Positions 1 through 12,600 are shown, numbered from the stretch's first letter. The stretch: 64,000 bases of DNA from Antitrichia curtipendula (GCA_951230915.1 OX579633.1:24524574-24588573); one strand, 5' to 3'. The notes: generated by a model from the letters alone, not told the origin. Program-made: numbers and translations.

Positions 1-1412
1 AAATAGAAAGATATTCACTTTTGAAGTTTATTTGAATAAAATGTCAATAATTAATAGTAGGATTACTTATATATAAAATTAAGCACAACAATATGTTGCA
101 AAGAATGTAATGAATACTAAATCAGTAGGTTCATATAATGGCTTCTTCCAATCACTTTCCATTTGAAGTAATTATTGTGCCTTCTTTGAAAATCTATGAC
201 CTTTCTTTAGACAATGCTAATAATGAATGTTCATACATGAATGTGAAATAAAGTTCAAAATGTCTTATAACTTTGTAGTTACACCAAGAAAGAGATAAAA
301 CTTTTTGTAAATAGTTAAGTATATATCAACATCTATATATAACCATGATTGCATAAAATATAGGAAGTATTCCCTTCCCGTATTAGAAATTCAAAGAAAA
401 TGAATGTAGGCTTTTAAAAGTAGAATACTTTTTGCATACTCAAGGCAGTCAAAGAAACAAACCAACACAAGTATTTGCATTCAATGCATTTGTCACTTGT
501 AGGAATCAATTGTATTACTAACAAAAGGTTGATGATCAATGGTAGGGTTGATCACTACAAGGGAAAGGGGTGTTTTTAAGTGTGTTTTTAAACATAGTCC
601 TAGAGATAAGATATTAAGTAATGACCTTTATGGAGATTTTCAGTAAAAATTTACTAGAAATACATATAACCATGGCTATGTTTTGGCATATTATTTATGT
701 ATTGTGCAAGCATGTGGTATCTCTTGTAAATTATGGCAATCTCTAAACATTGGAGCTTACAACTACATAAAATGTGCTCAATTTAAACATTGTAATCCAT
801 CAAAAATAATATATGTTCATCCATAGCATATTCCTATATTTCATAAATATTTTAGATTTGAAGATTTGTACAACTTGAAATACTATTGTATCCAAAAGAC
901 TTTCCACAAGTACAATGAAGTTCGTCAAGTTCATATTACAGAGAAGTTTTCCAAATCATAATGTTTTAAATTATTCACAATAAAATGTCAGTTCCTATTT
1001 TGGGGTGGAAAATGGACAAGAATAATAATCAAAACAGTGAATTATAGAATGGCAACAATAATGTAGAATTGGTGGCCATCTTTTGGTAATACACGGGAAG
1101 GTGATAGGCATTGTGAAAAGAAGATTTTAAGGTAATCCTTATTTGTTTAACCTCTTGTTTGGGCTCAATTCTGATAATATGAATACATTTTCATCTACTA
1201 TATAGTACCTCTAAAGAAGTTTACGTTCACAACAGTCACAAAAACAAAGCACATTCCTCAAATTTCAAATTGCCACCACATGCTCAAAAATAATCCAAAT
1301 CACAAACCTCAAAGTGGTTGGAAAGATATTGAAGACTACTTTATTTATATGTTATAATTTACAACAAAAATTGTGAAATTATATACAAAAATAGCATTTT
1401 CTAGCATACTAT
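1..1412. other. AT-rich intergenic DNA, no gene seen
   Basis: No open frame of note and no recognisable repeat ends. It forms the downstream flank of the broken transposase that follows on the minus strand. Confidence 0.6.
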
Positions 1413-2343
1413 CTACCATCTAGTGCTACCACCATTAGTTCTGAATATGGCCTTCATATGGTGAGGCATTTTAGCAAGAAGAACTTCAATCATCTCTAGA
1501 GACACTTCTTCCCATGCCCTTTCAAAGGTATTGAATAATGCTCCTTTGTTTTCAGTAGCACCTCATATTAGGCAATGTCTTTCACAATCTTCCATAAGTT
1601 TTCGATGGAATTTAAGTTAGAAGAGCTTGCAAGCCATGAAAGCATTCTTTTGCCAAACGTTTGCCTCCAATCACTTGATTCCTTGCTACGGTGCACCATA
1701 GCACCATCTTCTATGAGTACAAGTGTTTTCGGGTCATTATAGAGAAGTAGAAGTCACTCAATTGGCGTTCATAGACTACATCAACAAAGTCCCTACTTTT
1801 GTGTATATCATGTGGCATTATAAGGAGAGGGAACTTATCAAAACTAATGAACGCATCCCATACCATCAGTCATGAACAACCAAATTTAAAAGATAGTGCT
1901 AAACAATCTGAATAAAATTGTTTGTATGACTTTTGGCATACCTTCATTTGCCCTAATATTTTTCTGATTTTAAATGAAGATATGTTTGTCCAATCATATC
2001 ACATTCTTTCAATTAGATGTTGTCTAATGCTAATATTTATAGTTCTAAAATACACCTTATACCACCACTGAAGTCGTTTGTTACAATCAAGAACACCTAC
2101 AACCTCACAAAATCTATTTATGTCTCTAAAAGTGCACTTATTCACCAAAATACATGCACAATGTATCCACAAGCTACCACATTGCTTGGCCCAAGCATGT
2201 TTTGTACTAAGAGGTTGTTTGAGTTTCATATATGAAGCTTTGATTGACAAAAATCTGGATTGTGTTGGTGCAAGAAGTGTTGATGTTGCCTTCCCAAAGT
2301 AGGAGCTACAAATACAAATTGAAGTGCAATAAATGCAATTCAT
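1413..2343 (-). pseudogene. Broken Tc1-type (DD34E) transposase relic
   Basis: Translating the minus strand piecewise gives the order of a Tc1/mariner DDE transposase. Near 2.15-2.25 kb is a stretch like the linker after the helix-turn-helix (MKLKQPLSTKHAWAK). Near 1.83-1.87 kb is VWDAFISFDKFPLLIMP. At about 1.69-1.73 kb is LIEDGAMVHRSK, followed at about 1.59-1.63 kb by NLNSIENLWKIVKDIA. The C-terminal tail AWEEVSLEMIEVLLAKMP ends at the stop at 1413-1415. Between the second D (IEDGA) and the last acid (SIENLW) there are exactly 34 residues, the DD34E spacing of the Tc1 branch rather than the DD39D of ordinary plant mariner-like elements. At least two frameshifts and several stops break the frame, so it is inactive. 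Terminal repeats were not found. Confidence 0.85.
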
Positions 2344-4369
2344 TTTTTCTTAGGCAAGTGGCAGTCTCATGAAGTTTGAAGGAGTGAAGAGGAAGATATG
2401 CTCAATCAAAATTGCACTCCATCTTTAGTAGTATTTTGAGTTCTAAAATTTGAACATAAGCTTCCTTGTAAGTACCATACATTAGATCTCAACATCTCAT
2501 TGATCTTATTGGCTTGTGATCACCTAGATGGCTATTTGTTGAATTACTCTTGTCTAATTAGGATCAAAGGCTCTATATAAAATGCTTCTTTGAGTGTCAA
2601 AAAGTTTTTTTAAAGAATTTTTCATTATTCCAAGATGTTATAATAGCCACAATAGATGGTTCTTTAGAAACATTTTAACACTCAAAAAACAACTCAATAA
2701 AGCATTGAAGTAATGAAGTATTAGATTCATTGGACTTGTTTTTGGAACATTATTTTTTAACAATTCTTATAGAGCTTACAACTTTGGCAAAATTTATTAT
2801 TTTTCCTTGATTTTTTCTCACATGTTTAATATGATCTTATGAATAGGGCTTGCTTTCGATGACACCTAGATAAATGTCCAACGTAGGTCAAAATCAAATC
2901 ACCACTAATTGGAATCTTCTTCTATAATACTTCACAATTCTTTGCATGGGTTTGTTGGAAAGTTTTTAAGCACTTTCATCAGTTAAAATGATAGAAATTA
3001 GAAGACAAAATTATTTCTTTAAAGTATATCTATAAAATGAATAATCTAAAAATGAGGTGAATTGTCAACATAATAGAATATTCAATGACAACATTTGAGC
3101 CAATCTATAAAAATATTTCTTGTTTTCTTTTGCATGCCTATCATGCTATATAACTCTTGAAATGGTTTTTGATAGCAATTTTTCATTAGGAAAAACTTTG
3201 CTCAAAATCTATATAACTTTTTGGAAGGAATATATATTATTATTCTTTAATTTTTAATGAACGACATTTTAAATTGATATAAAATCTTAGAAAATAATTA
3301 CTTTCTTTTAGATGAACACATACATGTTTGGATGAATAAATAAATTTTTATCCATATTTCACATATTTCATCTATGTTCTGAATGTAAATAGCTTCATCA
3401 TGCTACTTAAATTTGTCCTATTAGTGAAAATGATAGTAATTTATCAAAGTCCCACTATTTGTAAAACAATCAAGTTATTGCATGCTGAAAATATTATTGG
3501 ATAGTACCAATTTCCAAAAAAAAAAATACTAATTTTGTAAGTGAATCTAATTTTACCTTCTTTATTTATAGGACAAATCAGTAGAGTAATTATCACTTTT
3601 TCATTGCTCAATAATATAAATTAAAAATACACTTCATATTAGGTAGGCTAGGTCTAGAATTCATTTAGTTTTGTGGTCTTTTCACCTTAGGATAAAACAA
3701 TGGAACTTATTTACTATTCAAATTAAAATCAAATTAAAAAAATTTGAATCTATATTTGGATTTATAGACCCCAAATTAGCTAGGTGGATTCACAAAATAC
3801 AAAAACTAACCACTACACAACAAGAGAAATTTTCTTACATTTATCCCATGTAGTGAAAAGGACCTGAAGAGCAAAATATTGGACTCTAGCCCTAGTCATA
3901 TTAGCTGGTGCGCCTAGTTTATAAGCATTCTCCAATTGAATTCTGGAGGCATTTTTTAAATTGTTGCATGTAAGATAGGAGCCCCTATTTTGTGCCGTAC
4001 CCACATGTGTGCCATAGTATGGCTATTGTACACCAACAAAGGACATTTGAAAGTTTGAAATGTACACCTTCTACAAGGTAGGACAACCCATTCCTATTCA
4101 TGTACTCAATTACAAGTCTTATTTTTTGACCTAGAACCAACCTCTTCGTGAAGCAATTATTTTTCATGATGTCTTCTTAGTGAGTCCTTTCGAGATATTG
4201 ACGGACTCTCATTTAGCTTGAATTCTTCTTTTTTGAAGACTAGTTTTAGTAGATCTCTAGAAAAACTATTAGGAAGCTACTTCATTCCACTTCAAGTTGA
4301 ATTTTCTAGAAAATTCAAAACCAACAATTTTTTTTATAAAGCATACAACTTTCAAGGACCGCAGTTAGA
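2344..4369. other. AT-rich repeat-derived DNA, no gene
   Basis: No supported gene. Around 3770-3860 lies a piece (CCCCAAATTAGCTAGG followed by a 'cacaaaatac' block) that recurs near 14.53, 42.65 and 60.43 kb, so this is an eroded copy of a dispersed MITE-like repeat. Confidence 0.5.
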
Positions 4370-4600
4370 TTGACAGGACACAACATCCAAGGCAACTTGA
4401 CAAATATCGGGAATTACACACCTCGGGTATCCTTGTCAAGAACAATTGGAGAAACTACCCCCCTCTTCATGCAAACAAAGCCACCATGGGGATTTGAACT
4501 AGGAACCTCATATAGCCCACGCACATGCCAATTCCCTGCCCTGCCATTTGCCACAAGTGAAAACTGTGATGTAATTAAAATTTTAGAAACACTACTGCAA
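4370..4600 (-). repeat. Possible tRNA-derived SINE
   Basis: On the minus strand the block around 4480-4535 has a TGGCATGTGCG stretch (weak pol III A-box, about 8 of 11 positions) and, roughly 30 bp later, AGTTCAAATCCCC, a good B-box. It is followed by a body with GC content unlike its surroundings. This fits the head of a plant SINE. No target duplication or 3' tail was recognised, and a chance match or a decayed tRNA is possible. Confidence 0.35.
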
Positions 4601-5439
4601 CTGTAGCTTGCAGCTTGGATATGATGTAGGGAGTGAGGCAATCGGGGAGGAAAGTGCAATGCTGCAGGCGCTCCATGAAAACTAACAAATTTACATGCCT
4701 ACCTATTCATTTGATAACTTGTGACGGTTAAGAACGAACTCCGATGCACTTGGCCGGGCTCAACTCCGCCAAGGTGAACATTCTGCCACCCTGTTGTGTG
4801 GAACCTCCTAGGAGCTGCCGTCACCCGCCACAAAATTGGAGATGTACGTGGGATCCATTGGAAGCCCATACCACTTGGCCATCACCTGGGGTAGTTATTA
4901 AGGTCATTTCGGACTAACACTCACAATTTTCAACTGAAAATCCTCTTTTTTTCTACTAAATTTTCCCCGAAGATAGGAGGCTCTAAAATGGAATAGGCAT
5001 TAAGAATGGACCCTATAAATGGTTGTAAAATGGGCATGAGTTGGTCCTGAAATTGACATGTATAGTCATTGAATGAATCAAGGAAAAAAGCATTATCAAG
5101 TGCAAGAGCCAGTCGTTTGCTTTACTTTCTCCATCTTTCTTTAGAATTGCAAGTGGATTGTTTATAAAAGACCTAGGGCCATAAATAGGGACCTACAATC
5201 CGACTCGTTTGAAAATTCATAAGTAATTCAAAAATGCCTGGAAAAATATGAAACCACTTGGGTTACATTCCTCATCTATTTTTCTTCGTTTGGAAAACGA
5301 GCTAGAATTACTCCCGTCCAATGAAATACACGAAAAAGTTGGACCAGCCCTTAGATGTGCCATTTCTGAGCCTCGTACCTTAAGGCTAATCACCCCTGAC
5401 AAATTAATCCGTGACGAATGCCTCCGTCTTGAGCAAGTG

Positions 5440-5990
5440 ACGTGAGAATAGCCGGGTTCTCCTGGTCTCCTCCGTCCCCTTCCGCGAGTTTCTGTCCCCT
5501 TCCGCGAGTTTCCGTCCCCTTCCGCGAGTTTCCGTCCCCTTCCGCAAGTTTCCGTCCGTCTCTTTCTGCTTCGTCATCAATCCATCCTGCCCTCCTGCCT
5601 GCGGAGTCTGTGAGGGCGAGGCATTCGCCTTCGCCAAGAGAAGGAATTGATTCCTCCGATGAAATGGCTGCATTGCCATCATTGCTGAGATTCACGTATT
5701 GGAAAAAGCGAGGCGGTGACTGGCCCGTAGGCAGCCTATGGGAACCCTCCGGAAGGTCGCTTGGGAATAATGCAACGCAAGCGGTCGCTTTAACGGACCT
5801 TTTCATGCAACGGGGTTGAGGGTGGGGGGTGGAGGGTGGAGGGACCCACCCACCGGGGGCTAGGCTACGGCAGGGTAGAAAAGCCCGCCCCCAGACCCGC
5901 CCGACCTGGCCAGGCGGCATATGATCACTTTTCCATCCCATTGGCTGACGGTGGAGGCCACGAAGGGTAGAAAAAAGAACCCCCAATGAT
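5440..5990. other. GC-rich island, no assignable gene
   Basis: A sharp GC-rich block inside AT-rich DNA. It contains a 20-bp tandem repeat at its left edge and a G-rich/C-rich stretch at 5820-5900. Both strands have open frames here (up to 198 codons on the minus strand), but these are what GC-rich repeats produce by chance and none resembles a known family. It could be an old first exon with promoter, or a GC-rich transposon end. A block of similar composition (CCAGGCGGATGGGCGGG and neighbours) occurs at 23.2-23.46 kb. Confidence 0.4.
5474..5553. repeat. 20-bp tandem repeat, four copies
   Basis: Four head-to-tail copies of GTCCCCTTCCGCGAGTTTCC at 5474, 5494, 5514 and 5534, followed by a partial unit. 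Copies differ at one or two positions. The period is not a multiple of three, so an open frame through it reads the unit in all three phases. Confidence 0.95.
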
Positions 5991-6559
5991 GATTTTTAAT
6001 AAGTTTTATTCGTTCACTTCATCCCTTAAAAAACTGAACTCAGGGAGAGGGGGACGGCCATTGGGCAAGGAATAGGGAAAATGGGTTGCTGAAATTGGGT
6101 TGGAGAATCATTCTTTTTTTTTAAAAAGAGGGAAAAAATCATTCATAGGGGGGAAAACAAATATACAATGATAGGCCTAGGGATAGCCTAGTGTGAAGCT
6201 GACCTGTAAAAGCAGGGGAAACTGTAAATTGATATCCCTGGGGAAAGTACTGTAGTTGAATAGGAATATTTTGATTTATTTGTTTGGAAAAAAGGGACAA
6301 TGACGGACCACTGAAGAGAAGGGAGAAAATGAGAACATCAGAGCATCCCCACTCCAACTTGGCAAAAAGACACTCCAAGTGACTCTTTGGAGTGTTCGAG
6401 AAATGCGGCCGGGTCGTGGGAAGGGAGTGTGGTCCACAGCAACACGGTGAACCCCACACTGCAACATTGTTTCGCGATTTAAAAGGCTAAATATTAAAAT
6501 TTTAATTCATTGAGAGAAATGAATTAAGCGATTAACTTCCTTCGCTTTTGAAGTCAATT

Positions 6560-7200
6560 CCATTTTGTAATATTGATGGAGATGGAGGAGAGAATCTCTT
6601 TATATACACATGGGGTGATAGGAGGTAGAACAACCCATGTGGGATAAATAATATTAGAATTGGTAAGAGCTCAACCACTCATAGTTAAGTCAAAATAGGA
6701 ATTGTGTTAAAAATAGAATTTTAGACCTAATTTAGGCATAGTAGAATAACTTTTTCTAAAAAATTTTGAACTAAAAAAAGTTGTTAAATTAATATAAATT
6801 TCACCTCAAACAATCCGTTTGAGATTTGAATCTTCCAATAAAAAGTTATGGACAAATTTCAGAGAGGATGCTTGAAAATGTCAAAAAAAAATTCCCTTCC
6901 ACCCCCTTTGTGAATTTTGTCCATAAATTTTGATTAGAAAATCCAAATCTCAAACAGATTTTTGGAGGTGAAATTTATATTTATTTAACAACTTTTCTTA
7001 GTTCAAATTTTTTTAGAAAAAGTTATTGTATTGTGACTAAATTAGGTCTAAAATTCTACTTTCAACACAATTCTAACTTTTTACAATGAGGAGTCAAGCT
7101 CTTTTATTCTAATTATCCCATACTTTTTGAGGGCTCACGATGGACAATGAATTTCTCTATAAAACCTACCTCTCCAACCTTACTTTTCACCATCTACCTA
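6560..7200. repeat. Long inverted-repeat element, copy 1
   Basis: Two arms of about 250 bp (roughly 6590-6870 and 6900-7190) are diverged reverse complements around a short spacer. Both carry the core ATTTTAGACCTAATTTAG and the block around TTGTCCATAAATTTTGAT (AGTTATGGACAAA in the other arm). A second copy lies at 10540-10985. No coding capacity. It looks like a fold-back MITE; its exact ends and target duplication are not resolved. Confidence 0.85.
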
Positions 7201-7647
7201 TGAAACTATTCATTCAATTTGTCACCCAATTTATATTGATGATAATTGATTGTAATAGGAATAGTGACATTGGTATATAAATCATTTAAGTTGATTTATT
7301 TCTTGGTTATTAGGAATATGGCAGTAGCCTGGTGTGCCTAATACAGTAGGTTGTCATGCGTAGCCTGGAGCTCGTTCGTGGAGAAACCTGCCTGAAAACT
7401 TGCGCTCCGTACCTCAATTCCTGTGTCCTCTGACATACCCAGCCACGGAAAACGAACAGTATTTCCCCGTCCGCTCTCCAGATTTTGCCGCGCCCGGCCA
7501 CTCTCTGGGACTTGCCGTGTCTGCCGTGGAGCACCCATTTTGGCTGGGCACGGCCATGTGCCTAGTTTGAGTCACATATTGAGCTGGAGTGGGGATGCCC
7601 TCAAGCTGAAGGGTGCAGGCCCACTGGGAAAGGGAGGGATGCAGGTT
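7201..7647. other. Intergenic, small GC-richer patch
   Basis: Holds a moderately GC-rich patch (7320-7620) with short open frames on both strands. Nothing recognisable. Confidence 0.4.
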
Positions 7648-9090
7648 TTATCCAGAAATGATCGTTTGTCCCCTTGCGGGACAAAGAGATGAGTTTGGGT
7701 AGGTTCCTATTATCTCAATTTTTTGGCTGGATATTTTGAATTTTTTTTGTTGACAATAGGAAAACAAATTAACTAGTTTATGGGAATATAATTTTGAAAT
7801 CAGTCGGTGCCCGGGAGCAAAAGTTATGTGACTTTTGCCACAATAAGTTCTTTTTCGAAAAATAAAACTTGAATAGCAAAATAAAACCACAAAAAACTTG
7901 AAATAAAGTTGCTTTTAAAAAACAACATTTTTGTCTATATGAGAAAGGTTTGTTTCATTTCATTTGGATAAGTGATGAGAAAATTATGGAGCATCTTCTC
8001 AAAAAAGTATTGATAATTTATTTATTTATCTCAATTTTTACATTTTTCAATTACAAAGGATTCTACAAGGTTAGATTTGATTGTTAGAACAGTCTCACTA
8101 TTAGGATTAGTGTGTTCAATTTGATCTCAAAGCTATTATGAATTTAGTTTTTCCCTCTATCTCATACCCCACACTACTTAACAATATTTCAAAGAAATAA
8201 AAATCACCGTTTTTTTGTTTTTCTTTCCCTAGAATTTCAACTTGATTCTTTATGATAATATTTTTTATCCCTAAAGTCACAAAAGCCTTTTTTCCATAAA
8301 AAAACATTCAAAATTGCCATCTTTAAAATTGATTTTTTGACATATGTAACCGTAGGATCTTGTACTCCACTAGTATAAGAATGCGTGGAAAACATTTCAA
8401 AAAATTTGACAGCTTAGTTTGCATGATATTTGCATTTAAAGCGAAGAAAACATATTTTTTACACCTTGCTTAGCTACGTTTTTTGTCTTTGAATCTTCTT
8501 AACTTAAATGTTTTTTACTATTGATTTTGGTTTACTAATTTTCACTCATTAAAATTTTATTAAATAGAAGTAGGTTCAAGATTGAAGGAATAACTAAATC
8601 ATTAATAGCTCTAAGGTGGAATTGAAATACAATAATTCCAACGATGAGATTATTTCAACAAGTGAACTTAACCATGTCTAAATTATTTTTTTGATAAATT
8701 GTTAAAATTGCATCCCAAAATGAATTTTGTAAGTTATTTTTTCAAAAAGATATTTAGATTGCTCCAAAATAAGATTGTCCATAGCTTTCTCATCACTAGT
8801 CCAAACAGAATGACTCAAAGCTTAAGATATTGATAGAAATATAATCTTTGAGAAAGTTCAACTTTTTGTGATTTTTTGGGGGTTGTCCCTCGAGTTGCTT
8901 TTTAGGCTCATAGTGACATAACTTTTGCTCTCAGGTATTGATTGAAATAAAATTAATATTCCCATAAAGCTAATCTGATTTCCTGTCTTCAATTTTTTTT
9001 TTCAAAAAATAATGTCAAAAATTGAGATCACACAAGCCTACCTAAAATCACAGGAGTCCCTTGTAAGAACTTTGAGACTTTAGGGGTTAA
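7648..9090. mobile_element. TTAA-type element, fold-back form (family B)
   Basis: The right end is CTTTAGGGGTTAA with TTAA at 9087-9090. The left end is eroded near 7648. The two flanks (about 7660-8000 and 8700-9090) are inverted copies: both run through the TAGGTTCCTA..CTCAATTTTT block and then a 'cataacttttgctc' block. The left end keeps the family's subterminal hairpin TTTGTCCC..GGGACAAA. The interior at 8340-8470 contains the family B block AACCGTAGGATCTTGTAC in the orientation matching the right half only. It therefore reads as two B elements fused tail to tail. Non-coding. The left boundary is uncertain. Confidence 0.7.
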
Positions 9091-10539
9091 TTAGAACTCC
9101 ATAGTGCAAAAAATTCAAGTTAAGAAGATTCAGAGTCTTTTAATATAGTCAAGCAAGGTGCAAAGAAACACAATTATCTTGCAAAAAAAGCAATTCCAAA
9201 GTTTTTTGTTCTTTGTAATAAAATGTGTTATTGAGCGTTTTTGACAAAAAATAAAAAGCATTGGTCATTCATGGTTAATTGGTAAGTTAGATGCAAATTT
9301 CCACTACTAAATATTCATGCAAACCACAACAATGCTAGCATGTGAACATATGAGCCTTGAGCCTAGGTATAAGTCAATAGATATCCTACAATCATTGAAA
9401 GTGTTTTTAACATAAATACCTATAATATAGGTATCTACAACATAGATAATTTATAATTATAGAAGGTTTCTATAATAATACCTATACCTTGAGTCAACTA
9501 AATTTTAAAAAGATCCATTCAAAATTGACTTCATAGGACCTACTTGAATTTCCAATTATTCTTTCCACAACCACTTCGTGCTCCAAAGGTAAATGCAATC
9601 AAAAGTTATTGCTTTTGACAATTTCTAACAAATTACTTTGGTCCTTTACATGTTAAAATTTAAAGAAAAAAAAAATCTCACGACGGATACAACTCAACTA
9701 CTAAAGGCAAGACTAAATGCCAATGACCTTGCCATTTTTGGTTTATTACTTTGTTTCTTTCCAATTAAACAATATTAATTAGTGAAATTAGATATACGCG
9801 TAATTAGATTGTATAGGACATATACATAAATTCTAAATGAGACTATTTGTTTGCTGGTTCTTTTTGTTTGTCACGGTGAGATCTCCTAGAGCATGCATCC
9901 CACATGCATGTTCTTGGTACCAAAGCTGTTTGCCAAGGGGGTACATGGGCTTTGTTTTGTGGCTTTTTGATTGATCAATGGCAAAAAAGAATGGAATTGT
10001 AAAATTATAAAATTACTTTAATTTTATTATATTGTGGCAATGACACAAGGCACACTAGTATCTATCTATTATATCAAGTACGCAATGTTACAACCCTTGT
10101 CACAACTCTTGTTACAAAATCCATCACGTTTTCAACTTGGTGAAATATTATCCAATTATCTCATCCAACATTCACAATGAAAACCTATTGTAGAACGTAT
10201 AACATTCAATAGCCTACATATAGGCTGCCTTTTCTTCTCCATAGTCTTCATCCACGAAATTCATCCACATTATTATTTTTCTTCTAATTCTAGGATCAGA
10301 ATTGCAAACCAACCGAGAAACCAACAAATAATTGTAAAGTAAGATGATTGACCCAAAGTCCAAAGATTTCATTGAATAACGAGTCAATGCAATCTAACCA
10401 TATGCCACCAAAATCATATTTTTGATGGTGAAATGCAACGATTGCTTCCTAGACATTCATGGGGCAGACGGGTAGAGACATCTTTTTTATATTGAAATCA
10501 ATTATCCATCAAAGAATACAAGATAATTTGAAGATGAAA
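9091..10539. other. AT-rich repeats, no gene
   Basis: No gene. The part at about 9290-9490 (CAATGCTAGCATGTGA followed by ATATCCTACAATCATTGAA units) is a copy of the repeat next to the assembly gap at 20.53-20.73 kb. The part near 9940-10060 recurs at 36.0-36.25 kb. Confidence 0.6.
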
Positions 10540-10985
10540 GCTTGTCCGCTCATTGTCAAAATGTAAAAATTGTGTAAAAACTAGAATTTTAGACCTGATT
10601 TAGGCATAGTAAATTTTTTTTTAAAAAAAGACTCTGAAATTAAAGAAAGTTGTAAAATCAAACTAAGTTTCATCTTCACAAATCTATTTGAGATTTCAAA
10701 TCTCCGATCAAAAGTTATGGACAAGTTTCAGAGAAGGGTTGGAAGGGACATTTTTTTTTTACATTTTCAAACATCCTCTCTGAAATTTGTCCATAACTTT
10801 TGAGTGGAGTCTTGAAATCTCAAACAAATTTTTGAAGATGAAACCTAGTTTGATTTTCTAGCTTTCTTCAGTTCAAAGTTTTTTGACAAAATTTATGCTA
10901 CTATGCCTGAATGAGGTCTAAAATTCTAGTTTTTACACAATTTTTATATTTTATTGAACTATGAGCCGTTCCAAGGCTCCTTCTA
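10540..10985. repeat. Long inverted-repeat element, copy 2
   Basis: Same family as the element at 6560-7200. The arms, about 10540-10755 and 10765-10980, are reverse complements. The outermost 33 bp (10564-10596 and 10914-10946) pair perfectly around the core ACTAGAATTTTAGACCT. The spacer is about 10 bp of T-rich DNA. RNA from it would form a hairpin of some 200 bp. Non-coding. Confidence 0.9.
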
Positions 10986-11459
10986 TTTCTAATTTACTAA
11001 TCCCAAATTGTATATATATACAACTTTTCTTCTCACTCAAAAATCAAAATGTAATTGGGCTTTGAATTAGTGCAAGGTACTTGTTTGGTTCATGATTTTC
11101 AATGAAAAGAACGTAGATTTCTTGACATTTTTCATGTATTGACACTTACTTTAATTTACTATATACTATAAATCACCCAACAACTTTGCTTCAATTCTCT
11201 GACATATTTTGACATGTGTACACATAGTTACTGATGTGGTGTGGAATATTCCGCATCATTCCGTCTAGTGAATGGGGAAGGCAGTAACACCAACTGCTAC
11301 TGAATGTTATGCGTGACAACCATTCTTGTGATTCCTCATGCACACTTTCCTATATATAAATAGTATGTGTGCACATGTGCACACATGTCTATCTTCAAGA
11401 AGCAACTACAAAATGTATATAAATCACCTCTCGGAAAGTCTTTTTTTTCCCCCGAATCC

Positions 11460-11740
11460 TCATCCCCATACAGTATTATTAAAATGAAGTGCTTGCCAAC
11501 TGAAACTCCAAGACTGTGGTAGGTCGGAGCCGTAGGGCCAACACTTGTGCCCCTTCCGTCGCGGATCTGCAGGGGATCGAAATCTGCGCGTCCATGGATC
11601 AGGTGGTCCTGCTTCTAGTATTTGATGTCGTCCACGTGCATCACCAGCGGAAGCTGTAGACCGTCCACATTGCGCTCCCGCAACAGCCTGAGCCAGCCAT
11701 GCAGGGAAACGCAAAAAGCTGCACTTCAAGATTCAGACGG
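11460..11740 (-). pseudogene. Coding-like fragment of unknown family
   Basis: In a GC-rich block, one minus-strand frame gives a coding-looking stretch (LRLLRERNVDGLQLPLV, then MHVDDIKY, an in-frame TAG, then KQDHLIHGRADFDP). The bias toward third-position G/C resembles the real genes of this window. I do not recognise the family. The internal stop and lack of a start or further exons suggest a broken gene fragment; an exon with an intron at the stop is less likely. Confidence 0.3.
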
Positions 11741-12245
11741 AAGCAACGGAATGGAGTCAGGACTCAGGAGTCTTCGTTCGATGCAGGCAGGCACTATGTG
11801 TATGTGTAGGCAGGCAGGCAGGTCCGTTTGGATATTCCGGTACTAATTTACGGTATGCGTTGCTTTTCTGGATAGCAGTGAGGTCCCTTAGATATTGGAA
11901 AAACAAAGAAGCGGGAACTCATTCTCATTTATCCATTGTTCACCGCAAACCTTTTCCCTGTGATTGAGCAAGAGAGGATAAGAATCCCCAGCTGGTCAAC
12001 CTTCGAGAGAGACAAAGCCCAGTCCAGTTGCACTGGAGGAAAGTGGAGGACCCCAGGCAGGCAGGGCAGGGCAGGCCGTTCCACTAAAAATACGTCGACG
12101 TCGAGTGGCGACTGGCGACTGGCGAGACGGGGCGTGCTATCCAAGAACCGAGTCTCGGCTTCCCATCCCGAAACTTCAGTTGCTCCGGAGATAACTGAAG
12201 AGGTAAAGGTAAGGAGAGGCTCGAACTCCAACCGAGGGCAGTAAA
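11741..12245. other. GC-rich stretch without recognisable gene
   Basis: Contains short direct repeats (GGCAGGCAGG near 11.81 and 12.06 kb; GGCGACTGGCGACTGGCGA near 12.11 kb). Overlapping open frames on both strands (102 codons plus, 120 minus) look like composition artefacts. Confidence 0.4.
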
Positions 12246-12249
12246 AGCA

Positions 12250-12600
12250 AACATGACTCAGAGGTACATTTTGCTCTCTTCGATGTACCAAATGTGCACA
12301 TTTTCAGGAGGTGGTCGCTTTTGATGACCACAAATGACCACTTTTTTTCCAACTTCGAATATTTGTAACTAATCTCACAAAGCCCCCCAAAATATGAAAC
12401 AACTTGGGGGTTAAATGCCAATTTCACTTCTTTTTCAAGAAAAATTTATTGAAAAATATTTCAAGAAGTTCTACCTCCCTCAAAATTAGTTTCCAGCCCT
12501 TAAATGGTTGGTTTAGGGACCTACTACCTTAGGGCTCCTTGACCCGGGGTGGCAACTTTTGTATGATATACAGGGGCGACCGTTTTGAGAAGAGCCAAAA
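12250..12600 (+). repeat. Dispersed repeat family D, copy
   Basis: Shares with 14120-14430, 17460-17620 and (inverted) 35420-35570 the ordered blocks TTTGTAACTAATTCCACAAA, AATATGAAACGACTTGG and GATGCCAATTTCATTT (consensus). This copy is diverged. Non-coding; transposon class not determined. Confidence 0.75.

Noticed and set aside
5390..5986. 198-codon minus-strand open frame
   Set aside because: Runs through a 20-bp tandem repeat read in three phases and through G-rich tracts; no domain and no coding bias.
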